A DNA stretch of 64,000 nt. Origin: Mycobacterium sherrisii (GTDB lineage Bacteria; Actinomycetota; Actinomycetes; Mycobacteriales; Mycobacteriaceae). The stretch lies in assembly GCF_002102355.1 (NCBI RefSeq), contig NZ_LQPT01000065.1:1-64000 (forward strand), given 5' to 3'. Of this stretch, positions 28,205-37,219 are shown in pieces (position 1 is the stretch's first letter; each line of letters starts with the position of its first letter). The notes beneath the pieces were generated by a model. That model ran no database searches, was not told the DNA's origin, and worked only from the letters and a program-made list of their open reading frames with translations. The translations under genes and the position numbers were made by a program.

Positions 28205-29206
28205 TCAGCTCGGCGGCTTCACCGGCGTCGTGTCGCGATCCTGCGTTGCGGGATTGGCGATCGGCGCCGCCAGCGTCTCCACCGTGCGCTTGAGCCGCGG
28301 CGAGCGGGAGAACAGCCAGGCGCGCAGCCGGTGGGCGTGGGTGCGGGGCGCGGGGAACTCTTCCTGGATGGCGGCATTGAGTTCCGCGCCCAGCATGATC
28401 GCGAATCCGCCGAAGAATGCGAACAACAAGAACGCGATCGGGGTGGACAGCGCCCCGTAGGTGTATCCCGTGCTGGTGATCCAGCGCAGGTACACCCGCA
28501 GGCCCAGCGTCGCGATCACGAACACCGCGGTGGCCAGTACGGCGCCGACGATCAATCGATGCGTCGGCAGCGGCTCGGGCAGTGCCACCCGGTACAGCAC
28601 GACAATGCCGATTATCAGCCCCACGATCAGCGCGGGGTAGTAGCCGTAGCGCAGCATGTTGGCCAGGTTGTCGGGAATGTGTTCGGACAACGTGCGCGGT
28701 CCCACGACCAGCACCGGCGCCGTCACCACCGCTGCCACCAACCCGACCACGTACAGGAACAGCGCGAAGAACCGCTGGCGCACCGGGTGGCGCAACGGGG
28801 TCTGGTCGTGCGCCTCGACCACCGAGTCGACGAACGAGGAGATCGCCGACGAGCCGGCCCACAGCGAGAGCACGAACCCGAGCGAGACCACCTCGCCACG
28901 CGCGTGCGCGGTGATGTCGCGGACGGTGGGTTCGATGATCTCGGTCACCACGCTGCTCGAAAACAGTTTGTGCGCCGCCGAAATCGCGCTCTTCTCGATG
29001 CTGGGCAGCGCGTCCGGCCCGAACAGCGGGGCCACGTAGGCCAGACTGCCCAACATTCCCAATAACAACGGGGGCGTCGACAACGCCGACCAAAATCCGG
29101 CTTGTGCCGACTCGGCGAAAATCGAGTCGTCCCAACTCTTACTCAGAGTTCTGCGGGAAATTCGCCAAATGTGATGACGCGACGGCTTAGCGGTCTGCTC
29201 GCTCAT
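28205..29206 (-). CDS. YihY/BrkB-family membrane protein (Rv2707-like)
   Basis: A 333-residue inner-membrane protein with about six helices. Family marks are the central region SLWAGSSAISSFVDSVVEAHDQ and helices such as VVGLVAAVVTAPVLVVGP, PALIVGLIIGIVVLYRVALP and AFLLFAFFGGFAIMLGAELNAA. The family was once mis-called ribonuclease BN; its function is not established. The cytoplasmic C-terminus is basic. Its stop abuts the DUF3039 stop. Confidence 0.86.
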   Translation of the reverse strand: MSEQTAKPSRHHIWRISRRTLSKSWDDSIFAESAQAGFWSALSTPPLLLGMLGSLAYVAPLFGPDALPSIEKSAISAAHKLFSSSVVTEIIEPTVRDITAHARGEVVSLGFVLSLWAGSSAISSFVDSVVEAHDQTPLRHPVRQRFFALFLYVVGLVAAVVTAPVLVVGPRTLSEHIPDNLANMLRYGYYPALIVGLIIGIVVLYRVALPEPLPTHRLIVGAVLATAVFVIATLGLRVYLRWITSTGYTYGALSTPIAFLLFAFFGGFAIMLGAELNAAIQEEFPAPRTHAHRLRAWLFSRSPRLKRTVETLAAPIANPATQDRDTTPVKPPS

Positions 29207-29272
29207 ATTGGTCCAGCATTACCGACGACTGCACCCACAGCTCACATTCTGGATGGGTGAGTCCGGCTGGAC

Positions 29273-29458
29273 CTAGCTTCCGCTGACCTCCAGCACCGCG
29301 GCCAGCTCAACCAGCTTGGCCTCGTGCTCGTTCGCGTGGTGTTGGCAGAAGAGGAGTTCGGCGCCGGAAGGCAGCTTGGCGCGCACACGAGCTGCTGCAC
29401 CGCAGCGGTCGCAGCGGTCATGTTTAGTCAGCTCGGGACTTGTCAGAGTTGCATTCAC
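29273..29458 (-). CDS. small zinc-ribbon-like protein (DUF7455 type)
   Basis: A 61-residue protein with a compact Cys/His metal site (DRCDRCGAAARVRA and LFCQHHANEHE) and an alpha-helical end. The GTG at 29458 is chosen because GGAGAAG lies close upstream and the family normally begins NATLTSPELT; an ATG at 29548 would add a 30-residue low-complexity leader. The function is unknown. Such proteins are abundant and well conserved in mycobacteria beside sigma-factor genes. Confidence 0.75.
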   Translation of the reverse strand: MNATLTSPELTKHDRCDRCGAAARVRAKLPSGAELLFCQHHANEHEAKLVELAAVLEVSGS

Positions 29459-29590
29459 TGGCTTCTCCGTTCTCGATGTATCCACTGTCTCAGACGTTTG
29501 GCGTTTTCGCGTTGTTCCCCGATCGTTATCGGGTGTGTCGTTTCTCACGGACGTAATACCCCTTTATCCGGCCGCCTAAAGTGATCCTTC

Positions 29591-29971
29591 GTGGCCCCGG
29601 CTTCCGACGTTTTGATGCATATCTGTGCGGCCGACGAGTGGGCGCGCGCCCGCGAACGCGGCGCCATCGAGCCCGTGCCGCCCGGTGCGGACGGCGAAGC
29701 CTTCATCCACTTGTCGGCACCCGAGCAGGTCCACCTCCCGGCCAACCGGCTCTTCCGCGGGCGACGGGATCTGGTCCTGCTACACGTCGACCCCGCGTTG
29801 CTGGATGCTCCCGTGCGCTGGGAGCAAGGCGTGCCGACGGATCCCACTGCAATGCTGTTCCCGCATCTCTACGGGCCACTGCCGTGCAGCGCTGTGAAAA
29901 CCGTCACCGTTTACCTGCCCGGCCCCGAGGGAATCTTCGCGCCGCTGACCGGTGTGGCCGACCCGAGATAG
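29591..29971 (+). CDS. DUF952 family protein (Rv2705c-like)
   Basis: A 126-residue cytoplasmic protein of the DUF952 family, a small fold related to ADP-ribosyltransferase/glutathione-S-transferase-like domains. The typical features are VLMHICAADEW, GEAFIHLSAPEQV and LLHVDPALL...VRWEQG. The role is unknown. The GTG at 29591 lacks a Shine-Dalgarno sequence but has TAAAGT eight bases before it, so it may be leaderless. Confidence 0.8.
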   Translation: MAPASDVLMHICAADEWARARERGAIEPVPPGADGEAFIHLSAPEQVHLPANRLFRGRRDLVLLHVDPALLDAPVRWEQGVPTDPTAMLFPHLYGPLPCSAVKTVTVYLPGPEGIFAPLTGVADPR

Positions 29972-30154
29972 CAGGCGCAAACATGACGACGTAGCCCCTG
30001 GCATAGCCATCGGGTGGCGCCCGCGCGGCGGGGCCGACGAGACGGGTGCGCGGTTGGGTGGCATGCGCCTCACCGTACGGGCGCCGCGCACTCGGCGCAT
30101 CTGAATTTCTCGGCGGCCGAGCGAGGCGGGCCGAATTCTGAGCGCCGAACGTCG

Positions 30155-30182
30155 TGAAACCGCTTGCGCGGCAAGGGTTTCA
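30155..30182. terminator. bidirectional hairpin between DUF952 and ridA-like genes
   Basis: TGAAACC-G-CTTGC (30155-30167), a three-base loop, then GCAAG-GGTTTCA (30171-30182) give a 12-bp stem with one bulged G. It lies between two convergent genes in an otherwise gene-free 280-base stretch (29972-30252). It can serve as a terminator for both. Confidence 0.6.
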
Positions 30183-30252
30183 GCATCTGTGCGACCGGCT
30201 GGGCCGGGGCGGCAAGCGTCCCCCGTGCCCGCCGGGAGGAGGACAGCCAGCT

Positions 30253-30634
30253 TCAGCCCGCCGACTCCTCGACATACGCGTCGGCTTCGATCTCTACCAG
30301 CAAATCCGGTTCGAGGAGCGCCGCCACCGCTACCATGGTGGCCGCCGGGCGAACCGCTCCGAAGAGCTCTCGGTGTACAACACCGACCTCCCGCCACTGC
30401 GAGATGTCGGTGACGAAGATCCGGGTGCGGACCACATCGGACAGGTCGGCACCCGCCTGCTGCAGCGTTTTTTGTATGCGCTGCAACGCATTTCGGGTCT
30501 GTTCAGCGATGCTGGCCCCCAGCAGCCGTGGTGCCTGACACCGTAATGAGGTTTCCGGTGCGCACCGCACGCGAATAACCGACCTCCGCCTCGAACTCCG
30601 AGTCCGACGAGATGTTCACCCGCCGCGACGGCAT
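30253..30634 (-). pseudogene. RidA/YjgF-family gene, frameshifted (Rv2704-like)
   Basis: RidA-type proteins hydrolyse reactive enamines or imines. The N-terminus starts at ATG 30634 (SRRVNISSDSEFEAEVGYSR, then LITVSGTTAAG). The rest, ASIAEQTRNALQRIQKTLQQ to IEADAYVEESAG, is in another frame. The break is at a run of five Cs (30516-30520; G on the coding strand), where four would restore one frame. As written, translation stops at residue 43. The gene starts eight bases after the sigA stop, so it would be co-transcribed with sigA. The single-base homopolymer change could be a sequencing or assembly error. Confidence 0.85.
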
Positions 30635-30641
30635 AGCGGGC

Positions 30642-32180
30642 CTAGTCCAGGTAGTCGCGCAGAACCTGGGAGCGGCTGGGGTGGCGCAACTTCGACATCG
30701 TCTTGGACTCGATCTGGCGAATGCGTTCCCGGGTCACGCCGTACACCTGGCCGATCTCGTCGAGGGTACGAGGCTGGCCGTCGGTGAGGCCGAACCGCAG
30801 CCGCACTACGCCCGCCTCGCGCTCCGAGAGCGTCTCGAGCACCGATTGCAGTTGGTCCTGCAGCAACGTGAACGACACGGCATCCACCGCGACGACGGCC
30901 TCGGAATCCTCGATGAAGTCACCGAGCTGGCTGTCGCCCTCGTCGCCGATGGTCTGGTCCAGTGAGATGGGCTCGCGGGCGTACTGCTGGATCTCCAGCA
31001 CCTTCTCCGGCGTGATGTCCATTTCCTTGGCCAGCTCTTCCGGGGTGGGCTCGCGGCCCAGATCCTGCAGCAGCTCGCGTTGAATGCGGCCCAGCTTGTT
31101 GATCACCTCGACCATGTGCACCGGGATCCGGATGGTGCGCGCCTGGTCGGCCATCGCGCGGGTGATCGCCTGGCGTATCCACCAGGTGGCGTAGGTGGAG
31201 AACTTGTAGCCCTTGGTGTAGTCGAACTTCTCGACCGCGCGGATCAGACCCAGGTTGCCCTCCTGGATCAGGTCCAGGAACGCCATGCCGCGGCCGGTGT
31301 AGCGCTTGGCCAGCGACACCACCAGCCGCAGGTTTGCTTCCAGCAGATGGTTTTTCGCCCGATCACCGTCGCGGCAGATCCACATCATGTCGCGGCGCTG
31401 GGCGGCGGGCAGCTTGTCGCCACGCTCGGCGTGCTCGGCCATCAACTGCGTGGCGTACAGGCCGGCCTCGATCCGCTTGGCCAGCTCGACCTCTTCCTCG
31501 GCGTTGAGCAGGGCCACCTTGCCGATCTGCTTCAGGTAGGCGCGAACCGAGTCCGCGGACGCGGTGAGTTCGGCATCCTTGCGGGCCTGGCGCAGTGCTT
31601 CGGATTCGTCTTCGTCCCAGACGAAATCGCCGGATGCCTTGTCCTTTTCGGAGGGCTCGGCGATCTCTTCGTCGTCGTCAGCGGGCGCCTTGGTGGCCGA
31701 GGGCTTGGCCGCGACCGCGCCGTCCTCGGCTTCGTCGACGTCCTCGTCGCCCGCCTCGAGGTCGGCATCCTCGGCGGCGACGTCCTCGTCTTCGAGATCG
31801 TCGAGAACCAGGTCGGTGTCGATGTCGAGATCCTCGCCGGGCTCGGCTTCGAGGTCGGGCTCGCGGTCCAGGTCCTCGACGATGCCGTCGTCGACAACGT
31901 CCAGATTCTCGTCGTCCTTACCGCCCTTGGTGGCCTTGGTGCCGCGGCCCGCGGTCGCCTTGGCGGCGGTCCGGGTCTTCTTCGCGTCGCCGGCGTCGAT
32001 GGTGGCGTCGGCTACTACCGTGTCGTCGTCGGACTTGGCGGTCCGGCCCGGGGCCTTCGTCGCGCGCTTCGCCGGTGCGGTGCCGTTAGGAGCCTTGGCC
32101 GCGGGCCGCTTGGCGGGAGCTTTCGTGGCGGTGCGCTTCACCGGCTCTTCGGTTGCCGGGCTGGTCTTAGTCGCTGCCAC
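30642..32180 (-). CDS. sigA: primary sigma factor SigA
   Basis: SigA is the housekeeping sigma factor. The 512-residue protein starts at GTG 32180. It has a lysine/alanine-rich N-terminus of histone-like composition (about 1-75), then a long acidic region (about 85-200) that is unusual outside actinobacteria. The conserved core is [23 protein letters not shown]-like [35 protein letters not shown] and the C-terminal [21 protein letters not shown] 5' untranslated hairpin and a good -10 lie upstream. The frameshifted ridA homologue follows by eight bases. Confidence 0.97.
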   Translation of the reverse strand: MAATKTSPATEEPVKRTATKAPAKRPAAKAPNGTAPAKRATKAPGRTAKSDDDTVVADATIDAGDAKKTRTAAKATAGRGTKATKGGKDDENLDVVDDGIVEDLDREPDLEAEPGEDLDIDTDLVLDDLEDEDVAAEDADLEAGDEDVDEAEDGAVAAKPSATKAPADDDEEIAEPSEKDKASGDFVWDEDESEALRQARKDAELTASADSVRAYLKQIGKVALLNAEEEVELAKRIEAGLYATQLMAEHAERGDKLPAAQRRDMMWICRDGDRAKNHLLEANLRLVVSLAKRYTGRGMAFLDLIQEGNLGLIRAVEKFDYTKGYKFSTYATWWIRQAITRAMADQARTIRIPVHMVEVINKLGRIQRELLQDLGREPTPEELAKEMDITPEKVLEIQQYAREPISLDQTIGDEGDSQLGDFIEDSEAVVAVDAVSFTLLQDQLQSVLETLSEREAGVVRLRFGLTDGQPRTLDEIGQVYGVTRERIRQIESKTMSKLRHPSRSQVLRDYLD

Positions 32181-32202
32181 TTACACCCCTTCGGTTTGGA
32201 CT

Positions 32203-32240
32203 CACTTTCGGTGGGTTTGGGCACGGTGAAACCGAAAGTG
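32203..32240 (-). other. hairpin in the sigA 5' untranslated region
   Basis: CACTTTCGGT (32203-32212) and ACCGAAAGTG (32231-32240) are perfect 10-base arms around an 18-base loop. In the sigA mRNA the structure ends 22 bases before the GTG, just upstream of the GAAGGGG ribosome-binding site. It could affect sigA translation or message stability. Confidence 0.55.
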
Positions 32241-32314
32241 TCTGCTATGTCGAATGTCGGCGTTGGTATCAGCGTGACTCTCGCACGCTTTCTGTCGGGC
32301 GGTCGCCGTGGACC

Positions 32315-32320
32315 ATTGTA
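32315..32320 (-). promoter_or_regulatory. candidate -10 element for sigA
   Basis: TACAAT on the minus strand, about 135 bases before the sigA start, fits the SigA -10 consensus. No strong -35 is visible at 17-18 bases. It would give a leader long enough to include the hairpin at 32203-32240. Confidence 0.4.
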
Positions 32321-32357
32321 ACGACAGTGTGCGCTAGTACCCGCCTAGCGGGGAAAA

Positions 32358-33167
32358 TCAGTGGGTCACGTCGACCGTCGCGGCCATCGCGGCGCCGACG
32401 ATTCCGGCGGTATTGAGCAGCGCCGCCGGCACCACCGGGGTGCGATTTTCCAGCAGCGGCACCCACTGATCGGCCTTTCGGCTGATGCCTCCGCCCGCGA
32501 TGATCAGGTCCGGCCAAATCGCATTCTCGATCGCGATCAGCACCTTGGTCACCTCTTTGGTCCAGCGCCGGTAGCTCCATTCGTTCTTTTCTTTGACCGA
32601 CGACGCCGCGCGCTTCTCGGCCTCTTTCCCGCCGACTTCCAGGTGCCCGAATTCGGTGTTGGGAATCAGCTTTCCGTTGTGGATCAGGGCCGACCCGATG
32701 CCGGTTCCGAAGGTGAGCAGCACCACCAGGCCCGAGTTGTTCTTGCCGGCGCCGTAGCGTTCCTCGGCGAGTCCGGCGGCGTCGGCGTCGTTGAGCACGG
32801 TGACGTCCTGTCCGTCCAGCGCTGCCGTGATGACCTCGCGCGCGTTGGTGCCGATCCATTGCCGGTCCACGTTGGCGGCGGTCTGCACGATGCCGTTGGT
32901 GACGACGCCCGGATAGGTCACCCCGAGCGGGCCGGTCCAGCCGAATTCGCGGACCACCGCGGCGATGGCCGTGGCGACGGCCGACGGGGTGGCCGGTTGC
33001 GGCGTGGGCAATTTGATCCGGTCGCCGATCAACAATCCGGTGTCCAGATCGACGATTCCGCCCTTGATCCCGCTGCCACCGACATCGATTCCGAATCCGC
33101 GGCGCTGCGGCGGCCCGGCGGGCACCTCCGGGACTGGGGTGTCCGTGGCCGAGTCGGTGCTGGTCAT
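32358..33167 (-). CDS. ppgK: polyphosphate glucokinase
   Basis: PpgK phosphorylates glucose to glucose-6-phosphate using inorganic polyphosphate or ATP. The 269-residue ROK-family protein has phosphate-1 GIDVGGSGIKGGIVD, the catalytic-loop VLNDADAAGLAEERYGAG, phosphate-2 LLTFGTGIGSALI and EFGHLEVGGKEAEKRAA. The ROK CxC zinc site is absent, as usual for PpgK. The C-terminal EWSYRRWTKEVTKVL matches the polyphosphate-dependent branch. The ATG at 33167 is well placed. It is divergent from suhB across 137 bases. Confidence 0.95.
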   Translation of the reverse strand: MTSTDSATDTPVPEVPAGPPQRRGFGIDVGGSGIKGGIVDLDTGLLIGDRIKLPTPQPATPSAVATAIAAVVREFGWTGPLGVTYPGVVTNGIVQTAANVDRQWIGTNAREVITAALDGQDVTVLNDADAAGLAEERYGAGKNNSGLVVLLTFGTGIGSALIHNGKLIPNTEFGHLEVGGKEAEKRAASSVKEKNEWSYRRWTKEVTKVLIAIENAIWPDLIIAGGGISRKADQWVPLLENRTPVVPAALLNTAGIVGAAMAATVDVTH

Positions 33168-33304
33168 CGACGTCTCCTTGATGAGATCTGGGCTGGTTCA
33201 CACCTTAACCGGCGGCGGCGCGGTTGCGGCCCCGGCAGAGCGGCGCAAAACCGGGCGATCTGCGCGGTCTGCGGCAGCACCCGCGGCTGTGATGCGATAG
33301 AGCG

Positions 33305-34180
33305 GTGACGCGACACGAGGACGAGCCGGCGCTGCTGCGTTCGGTAGCCCAAACGTTGGCCGTCGAAGCCGCCGCATTCGTGACGTCCCGGCGCGCCGAG
33401 GTGTTCGGTGCGGAGGCGGGCCGGACCGGCGATCCTTCGGTGCGCGCTAAGAGCACGCCGACCGACCCGGTCACCGTCGTCGACACCGAGACCGAACGGC
33501 TGCTGCGCGCGCGGCTGGCCGAATTGCGGCCTGGCGACCCGATTCTCGGTGAGGAGGGCGGCGGGCCCGCCGAGGGCAGCGCCGAGGCGGTCACCTGGGT
33601 GCTGGACCCGATCGACGGCACGGTGAATTTCGTCTACGGCATCCCGGCCTACGCGGTGTCGGTCGCCGCACAGCGCAACGGCGTCTCGGTGGCGGGCGCG
33701 GTCGCTGACGTGGTCGGGGGCCGCGTCTACTCCGCCGCCCGGGGCCTGGGGGCGCATGTCCTCGATGGCCAAGGCACGCACCCACTGCGCTGCTCCGCGG
33801 TCGACAAGTTGTCAATGGCCTTGCTGGGCACCGGGTTTGGATATTCGACCGCGCGGCGCGCCAAGCAAGCGGGACTGCTGGCGGAGATGTTGCCGTTGGT
33901 TCGCGACGTGCGCCGCATCGGTTCGGCGGCGCTGGACTTGTGCATGGTCGCGGCGGGCCGGCTGGACGCTTACTACGAGCACGGCTTGCAGGTGTGGGAC
34001 CGTGCGGCCGGCGGGCTGATCGCGGCGGAGGCGGGGGCGCGGGTGGTTTTGCCGCCGGACGCCGCGGCCGGCCCGCCCGGATCGGAGGCCGGGCTGGTGG
34101 TCGCGGCCGCGCCCGGAGTCGCCGACGAGCTGCTGGCGGCGCTGCAGCGATGCGGCGGCCTGGGGCCGATCACAGACTGA
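33305..34180 (+). CDS. suhB: inositol-1-monophosphatase family protein SuhB
   Basis: A Mg2+-dependent, Li+-sensitive phosphatase that dephosphorylates inositol-1-phosphate, feeding phosphatidylinositol, mycothiol and lipoarabinomannan synthesis. The 291-residue protein has the metal sites ILGEEGGG, DPIDGTVNFVYG and the C-terminal WDRAAGGLIAAEAGA. It begins at GTG 33305 with no strong ribosome-binding site. It converges with cei, the stops being one base apart. Confidence 0.93.
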   Translation: MTRHEDEPALLRSVAQTLAVEAAAFVTSRRAEVFGAEAGRTGDPSVRAKSTPTDPVTVVDTETERLLRARLAELRPGDPILGEEGGGPAEGSAEAVTWVLDPIDGTVNFVYGIPAYAVSVAAQRNGVSVAGAVADVVGGRVYSAARGLGAHVLDGQGTHPLRCSAVDKLSMALLGTGFGYSTARRAKQAGLLAEMLPLVRDVRRIGSAALDLCMVAAGRLDAYYEHGLQVWDRAAGGLIAAEAGARVVLPPDAAAGPPGSEAGLVVAAAPGVADELLAALQRCGGLGPITD

Positions 34181-34181
34181 C

Positions 34182-34835
34182 TCAGCAGCTGCTGGCGTGA
34201 ATTTTCTGCAGCAGCGAGGGATCTGGCGACCCGGTCGCTCCCGGGCGCAGACTTGCCAGCACCGAGTCGATGTCGTCGTTGTGGGCCAGCGCGGTGAACT
34301 CCGTGCCGATGGCCAAATCGACCGAGTCGTCGGCCCGGTTGTCGTTGAACAGCTCGCTGCACGGAGCGACCAGCCAGACCGCGGCCGCGGCGGCCTGCCC
34401 GGCCGTGCCGAACCGGATCTGGCCCTGACAGGTGAGGCGGGCGCCGGCGTAGACCGGGTCGTTGGCGGCGGTGGGCTGGGCGAAGCCGAGGTCCTTCATC
34501 GCCCCCGCGACGTCACCGGCCTGGCCGCCGCGCCCGCTGGCGTTGAGCACGCGCACCTTGGTGTCGCTGAGTTTGGCGGGGGTCACGTCGGCCATGGCGC
34601 TGCGCGACATTTGCTCGCCGAGCTGGGCCGGCGCCGCGGTGCCGGTCGGCTGTGGCGGTGGGTTGCACACCTCGGCTTCACGCACTTTCGCGGGCCGTGT
34701 CAGCGCCACCGTCCAGGCGACGGCGGTGACCACAACCAGGAAGATCAGCACGATGATGGCAGGCCGGGGATTACGCCGCCGAAACGGCCGACCGTGCTTG
34801 TCAAAGGCTGTACCCTCGGTGATTTGTGCGACCAC
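34182..34835 (-). CDS. cei: cell-envelope integrity protein Cei (LytR_C domain)
   Basis: A 217-residue membrane-anchored protein. A short basic cytoplasmic N-terminus (GRPFRRRNPRP) is followed by one membrane helix at about residues 25-45, then an extracytoplasmic LytR_C/alpha-solenoid domain (KVRVLNASGRGGQAGDVAGA) and two or more cysteines (LTCQG, VAPCSELF, ASSC). In M. tuberculosis the homologue Rv2700 supports envelope integrity and virulence. Its GTG start is at 34835. Confidence 0.87.
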   Translation of the reverse strand: MVAQITEGTAFDKHGRPFRRRNPRPAIIVLIFLVVVTAVAWTVALTRPAKVREAEVCNPPPQPTGTAAPAQLGEQMSRSAMADVTPAKLSDTKVRVLNASGRGGQAGDVAGAMKDLGFAQPTAANDPVYAGARLTCQGQIRFGTAGQAAAAAVWLVAPCSELFNDNRADDSVDLAIGTEFTALAHNDDIDSVLASLRPGATGSPDPSLLQKIHASSC

Positions 34836-35017
34836 AGCTGCACTCTAGCCGCACACCAAATTCACTGTTTAAAGGCAAATACGGGGGTCAATCCGGGGGT
34901 GTGAGGTAAATCACAACCCATCCAACCGGGATCCGGGCACGAATCGTTTGGTGGATGCGTTCGACGCTGGTACAAAGCGTTGCTTGAGGTAACGCAGGCA
35001 TGTGAGGGGATTGGACA

Positions 35018-35320
35018 ATGCCTACCGACTATGACGCTCCACGGCGTACCGAGACTGACGACGTTTCGGAGGACTCGCTGGAGGAGCTCAAGGCACGGCG
35101 GAACGAGGCCGCGTCGGCTGTCGTCGACGTGGACGAATCCGAATCCGCCGAGAATTTCGAACTGCCTGGCGCCGACCTATCCGGGGAAGAGCTGTCTGTT
35201 CGGGTCATTCCGAAGCAGGCCGACGAGTTCACTTGCTCCAGCTGCTTTTTGGTGCAACACCGGAGCCGGCTGGCCAGCGAGAAGAACGGCGTGATGATCT
35301 GCACCGACTGCGCGGCCTGA
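35018..35320 (+). CDS. DUF4193 protein (Rv2699c-like)
   Basis: A 100-residue actinobacterial protein. The N-terminal 60 residues are acidic and likely disordered (TETDDVSEDSLEELKARR). The C-terminus is a four-cysteine zinc ribbon, FTCSSCFLVQHRSRLA...ICTDCAA. Its function is unknown, but size, acidity and ribbon suggest an RNA polymerase- or ribosome-associated partner (inference). The ATG at 35018 is preceded by GTGAGGGGATTGGACA, a usable ribosome-binding site. Confidence 0.86.
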   Translation: MPTDYDAPRRTETDDVSEDSLEELKARRNEAASAVVDVDESESAENFELPGADLSGEELSVRVIPKQADEFTCSSCFLVQHRSRLASEKNGVMICTDCAA

Positions 35321-35359
35321 CAGCCTCGGCGGGTCCCGCAGCGACTGGGGGCGGCCGCG

Positions 35360-35842
35360 TCAGGAGCTGGTCAGTGCCGCGAGCACTCGAGCGGGGTGCC
35401 GGCAGCTCACCAACCAGTACGGCGTCGGGTCGTCCGGGTCGTCGAGGACGAGCAGAATCAGCGGTCCCACCCAGGCGCGATGCACGACGTACGCCGCAGG
35501 ATCGAGCTGACGGCCTAATGCTGCCGACTTGGCCGACGGCGCTATCTCCGCGGACCTGGAGATCACGGTGACGGGCAGGTGTGCGTCGCCGGCCCAGAGC
35601 TGGACCGCACCGCCATCGTCGGCGGTGACCCGGATTTCGACGCGGCCCAGCCACAACAAGGCCCCGGTGGCCACCACGAACAGCAGCACGAACGGCAACC
35701 AATCGGGGAGGGCTCGGACGCCGAGATTGACCTCGACGGCGATCAGCGTTGCCAGCGCGAAGGCCGGTGGCCACCACCACCAGGGGACCCGCAGCCGTTC
35801 GCGATATCGCACGCTGTGCGGCGCGATGCGCGTACCGGACAC
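35360..35842 (-). CDS. DUF3093 membrane protein (Rv2698-like)
   Basis: A 160-residue protein with a short charged start ([15 protein letters not shown]), two adjacent membrane helices at about residues 22-42 and 47-66, and a beta-rich cytoplasmic or periplasmic domain ending [13 protein letters not shown]. The function is unknown. The start is GTG 35842. TACCCT on this strand ends eight bases upstream, so the mRNA is probably leaderless. The element shares two bases with the -10 of the divergent dut. Confidence 0.84.
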   Translation of the reverse strand: MSGTRIAPHSVRYRERLRVPWWWWPPAFALATLIAVEVNLGVRALPDWLPFVLLFVVATGALLWLGRVEIRVTADDGGAVQLWAGDAHLPVTVISRSAEIAPSAKSAALGRQLDPAAYVVHRAWVGPLILLVLDDPDDPTPYWLVSCRHPARVLAALTSS

Positions 35843-35849
35843 GCGGTCA

Positions 35850-35859
35850 AGGGTAGTCT
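35850..35859. promoter_or_regulatory. overlapping divergent leaderless -10 elements (dut and Rv2698-like)
   Basis: Plus strand TAGTCT (35854-35859) is eight bases before the dut GTG at 35868. Minus strand TACCCT (35855-35850) is seven bases before the GTG at 35842. Both fit TANNNT and they share bases 35854-35855, so simultaneous polymerase binding should be exclusive. Confidence 0.6.
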
Positions 35860-35867
35860 GTGGCCCC

Positions 35868-36332
35868 GTGTCGACCAGTCTGGCGGTTATCCGCCTCGAC
35901 CCCGAGCTCCCGCTGCCCAGCCGTGCCCACGACGGCGACGCGGGGGTGGACCTGTTCAGTGCCGAAGACGTCACCCTGGCTCCCGGGCAGCGCGCCCTGG
36001 TCTGCACGGGCATTGCGGTGGCCATCCCGTTCGGGATGGTCGGCCTGGTTCATCCTCGCTCGGGATTGGCTGCGCGCGTTGGCCTTTCGATCGTCAACAG
36101 CCCCGGGACCATCGACGCGGGCTATCGCGGCGAGATCAAGGTCTCGCTGATCAACCTCGACCCCGCCGAGCCGATCGTGGTGCACCGCGGCGACCGCATC
36201 GCCCAGTTGCTGGTGCAGCGGGTCGAGTTGGTCGAGCTGGTCGAGGTGTCCTCGTTCGACGAGGCGGGGCTGGCGGAGACATCCCGCGGCGAGGGTGGTC
36301 ACGGTTCCTCCGGCGGACACGCGAGTTTGTGA
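35868..36332 (+). CDS. dut: dUTP diphosphatase Dut
   Basis: Dut hydrolyses dUTP to dUMP, keeping uracil out of DNA and feeding thymidylate synthesis. The 154-residue trimeric-type enzyme has all five motifs: [32 protein letters not shown] with the catalytic Asp; [10 protein letters not shown]; and the flexible C-terminal arm [11 protein letters not shown], in which Phe/Tyr of the usual stacking residue is replaced by His. The length equals that of mycobacterial Dut. The GTG at 35868 is probably leaderless. Confidence 0.95.
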   Translation: MSTSLAVIRLDPELPLPSRAHDGDAGVDLFSAEDVTLAPGQRALVCTGIAVAIPFGMVGLVHPRSGLAARVGLSIVNSPGTIDAGYRGEIKVSLINLDPAEPIVVHRGDRIAQLLVQRVELVELVEVSSFDEAGLAETSRGEGGHGSSGGHASL

Positions 36333-36380
36333 GATGCCCGCCGACGATGCACTGTGAAGCGATGAGAAGGGGCGGCGCCG

Positions 36381-37121
36381 ATGGCTGTATTACGTAAACG
36401 TTCGGGCGACGACGATACGTCCGGCCGCGAGCCGGTCAACGAAGCCGCCGCCGACCCGGTCGACGACGAGTTCGACGAGGAGCTGGAAGGCCCGTTCGAC
36501 ATCGACGACTTCGACGACCCGGCGGTCGCGGAGCTGGCGCGCCTGGATCTCGGTTCGGTGCTCATCCCGATGCCGGAGGCGGGGCAGCTGCAGGTCGAGC
36601 TGACCGAGGCCGGGGTGCCCAGTGCGGTGTGGGTGGTGACGCCCAACGGCCGGTTCACCATCGCCGCCTACGCCGCGCCCAAGACCGGTGGGCTGTGGCG
36701 TGAGGTGGCGGCCGAGCTGGCCGAGTCGCTGCGCAAGGACTCGGCCCAGGTCAGCATCAAGGACGGCCCGTGGGGTCGCGAGGTGCTCGGCACCGCGTCC
36801 GGCGTGGTGCGATTCATCGGCGTGGACGGCTACCGCTGGATGATCCGCTGCGTTGTCAACGGTGCCCACGAGACCATGGAAGCGCTCGAGGCGGAGGCGC
36901 GAGCGGCGTTGGCCGACACCGTAGTTCGCCGCGGTGACACCCCGCTGCCGGTCCGCACGCCCCTTCCGGTACAGCTGCCGGAACCAATGGCCGAGCAGCT
37001 TCGGCAGGCCGCCATGGAGCAGGCCGCCCAGCAAGCCGAGCAGCCGCCCGGCGAGCCGGCTGCGCGGCGCAGCGCGCAGGGCTCGGCGATGCAGCAGCTG
37101 CGCACCACCACCGGCGGCTAA
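36381..37121 (+). CDS. DUF3710 protein (Rv2696c-like)
   Basis: A 246-residue actinobacterial protein of unknown function. It has an acidic N-terminus (DEFDEELEGPFDIDDFDD), then the DUF3710 core with LDLGSVLIPMPEAGQLQVEL, DGPWGREVLG and RFIGVDGYRWMIRCVVNG, and a Gln/Ala/Pro-rich tail (EQAAQQAEQPPGEPAARR). The ATG at 36381 follows GAAGGGGCGGCGCCG. It lies 48 bases after dut on the same strand and is probably co-transcribed. Confidence 0.86.
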   Translation: MAVLRKRSGDDDTSGREPVNEAAADPVDDEFDEELEGPFDIDDFDDPAVAELARLDLGSVLIPMPEAGQLQVELTEAGVPSAVWVVTPNGRFTIAAYAAPKTGGLWREVAAELAESLRKDSAQVSIKDGPWGREVLGTASGVVRFIGVDGYRWMIRCVVNGAHETMEALEAEARAALADTVVRRGDTPLPVRTPLPVQLPEPMAEQLRQAAMEQAAQQAEQPPGEPAARRSAQGSAMQQLRTTTGG

Positions 37122-37219
37122 CCCGCCCCGAGTGTGCATCCGCGGCGTTGACCGCGCAGCCACGGTGCCGACCCGCCGGGCGGTTCCGCCGTCGGCGCAC
37201 ACCCAAAACCGCCGGGACA

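Noticed and set aside
28191-29135. Second minus-strand frame inside the YihY-type gene
   Set aside because: It is an alternative frame of the same region, lacking the family's helices and motifs.
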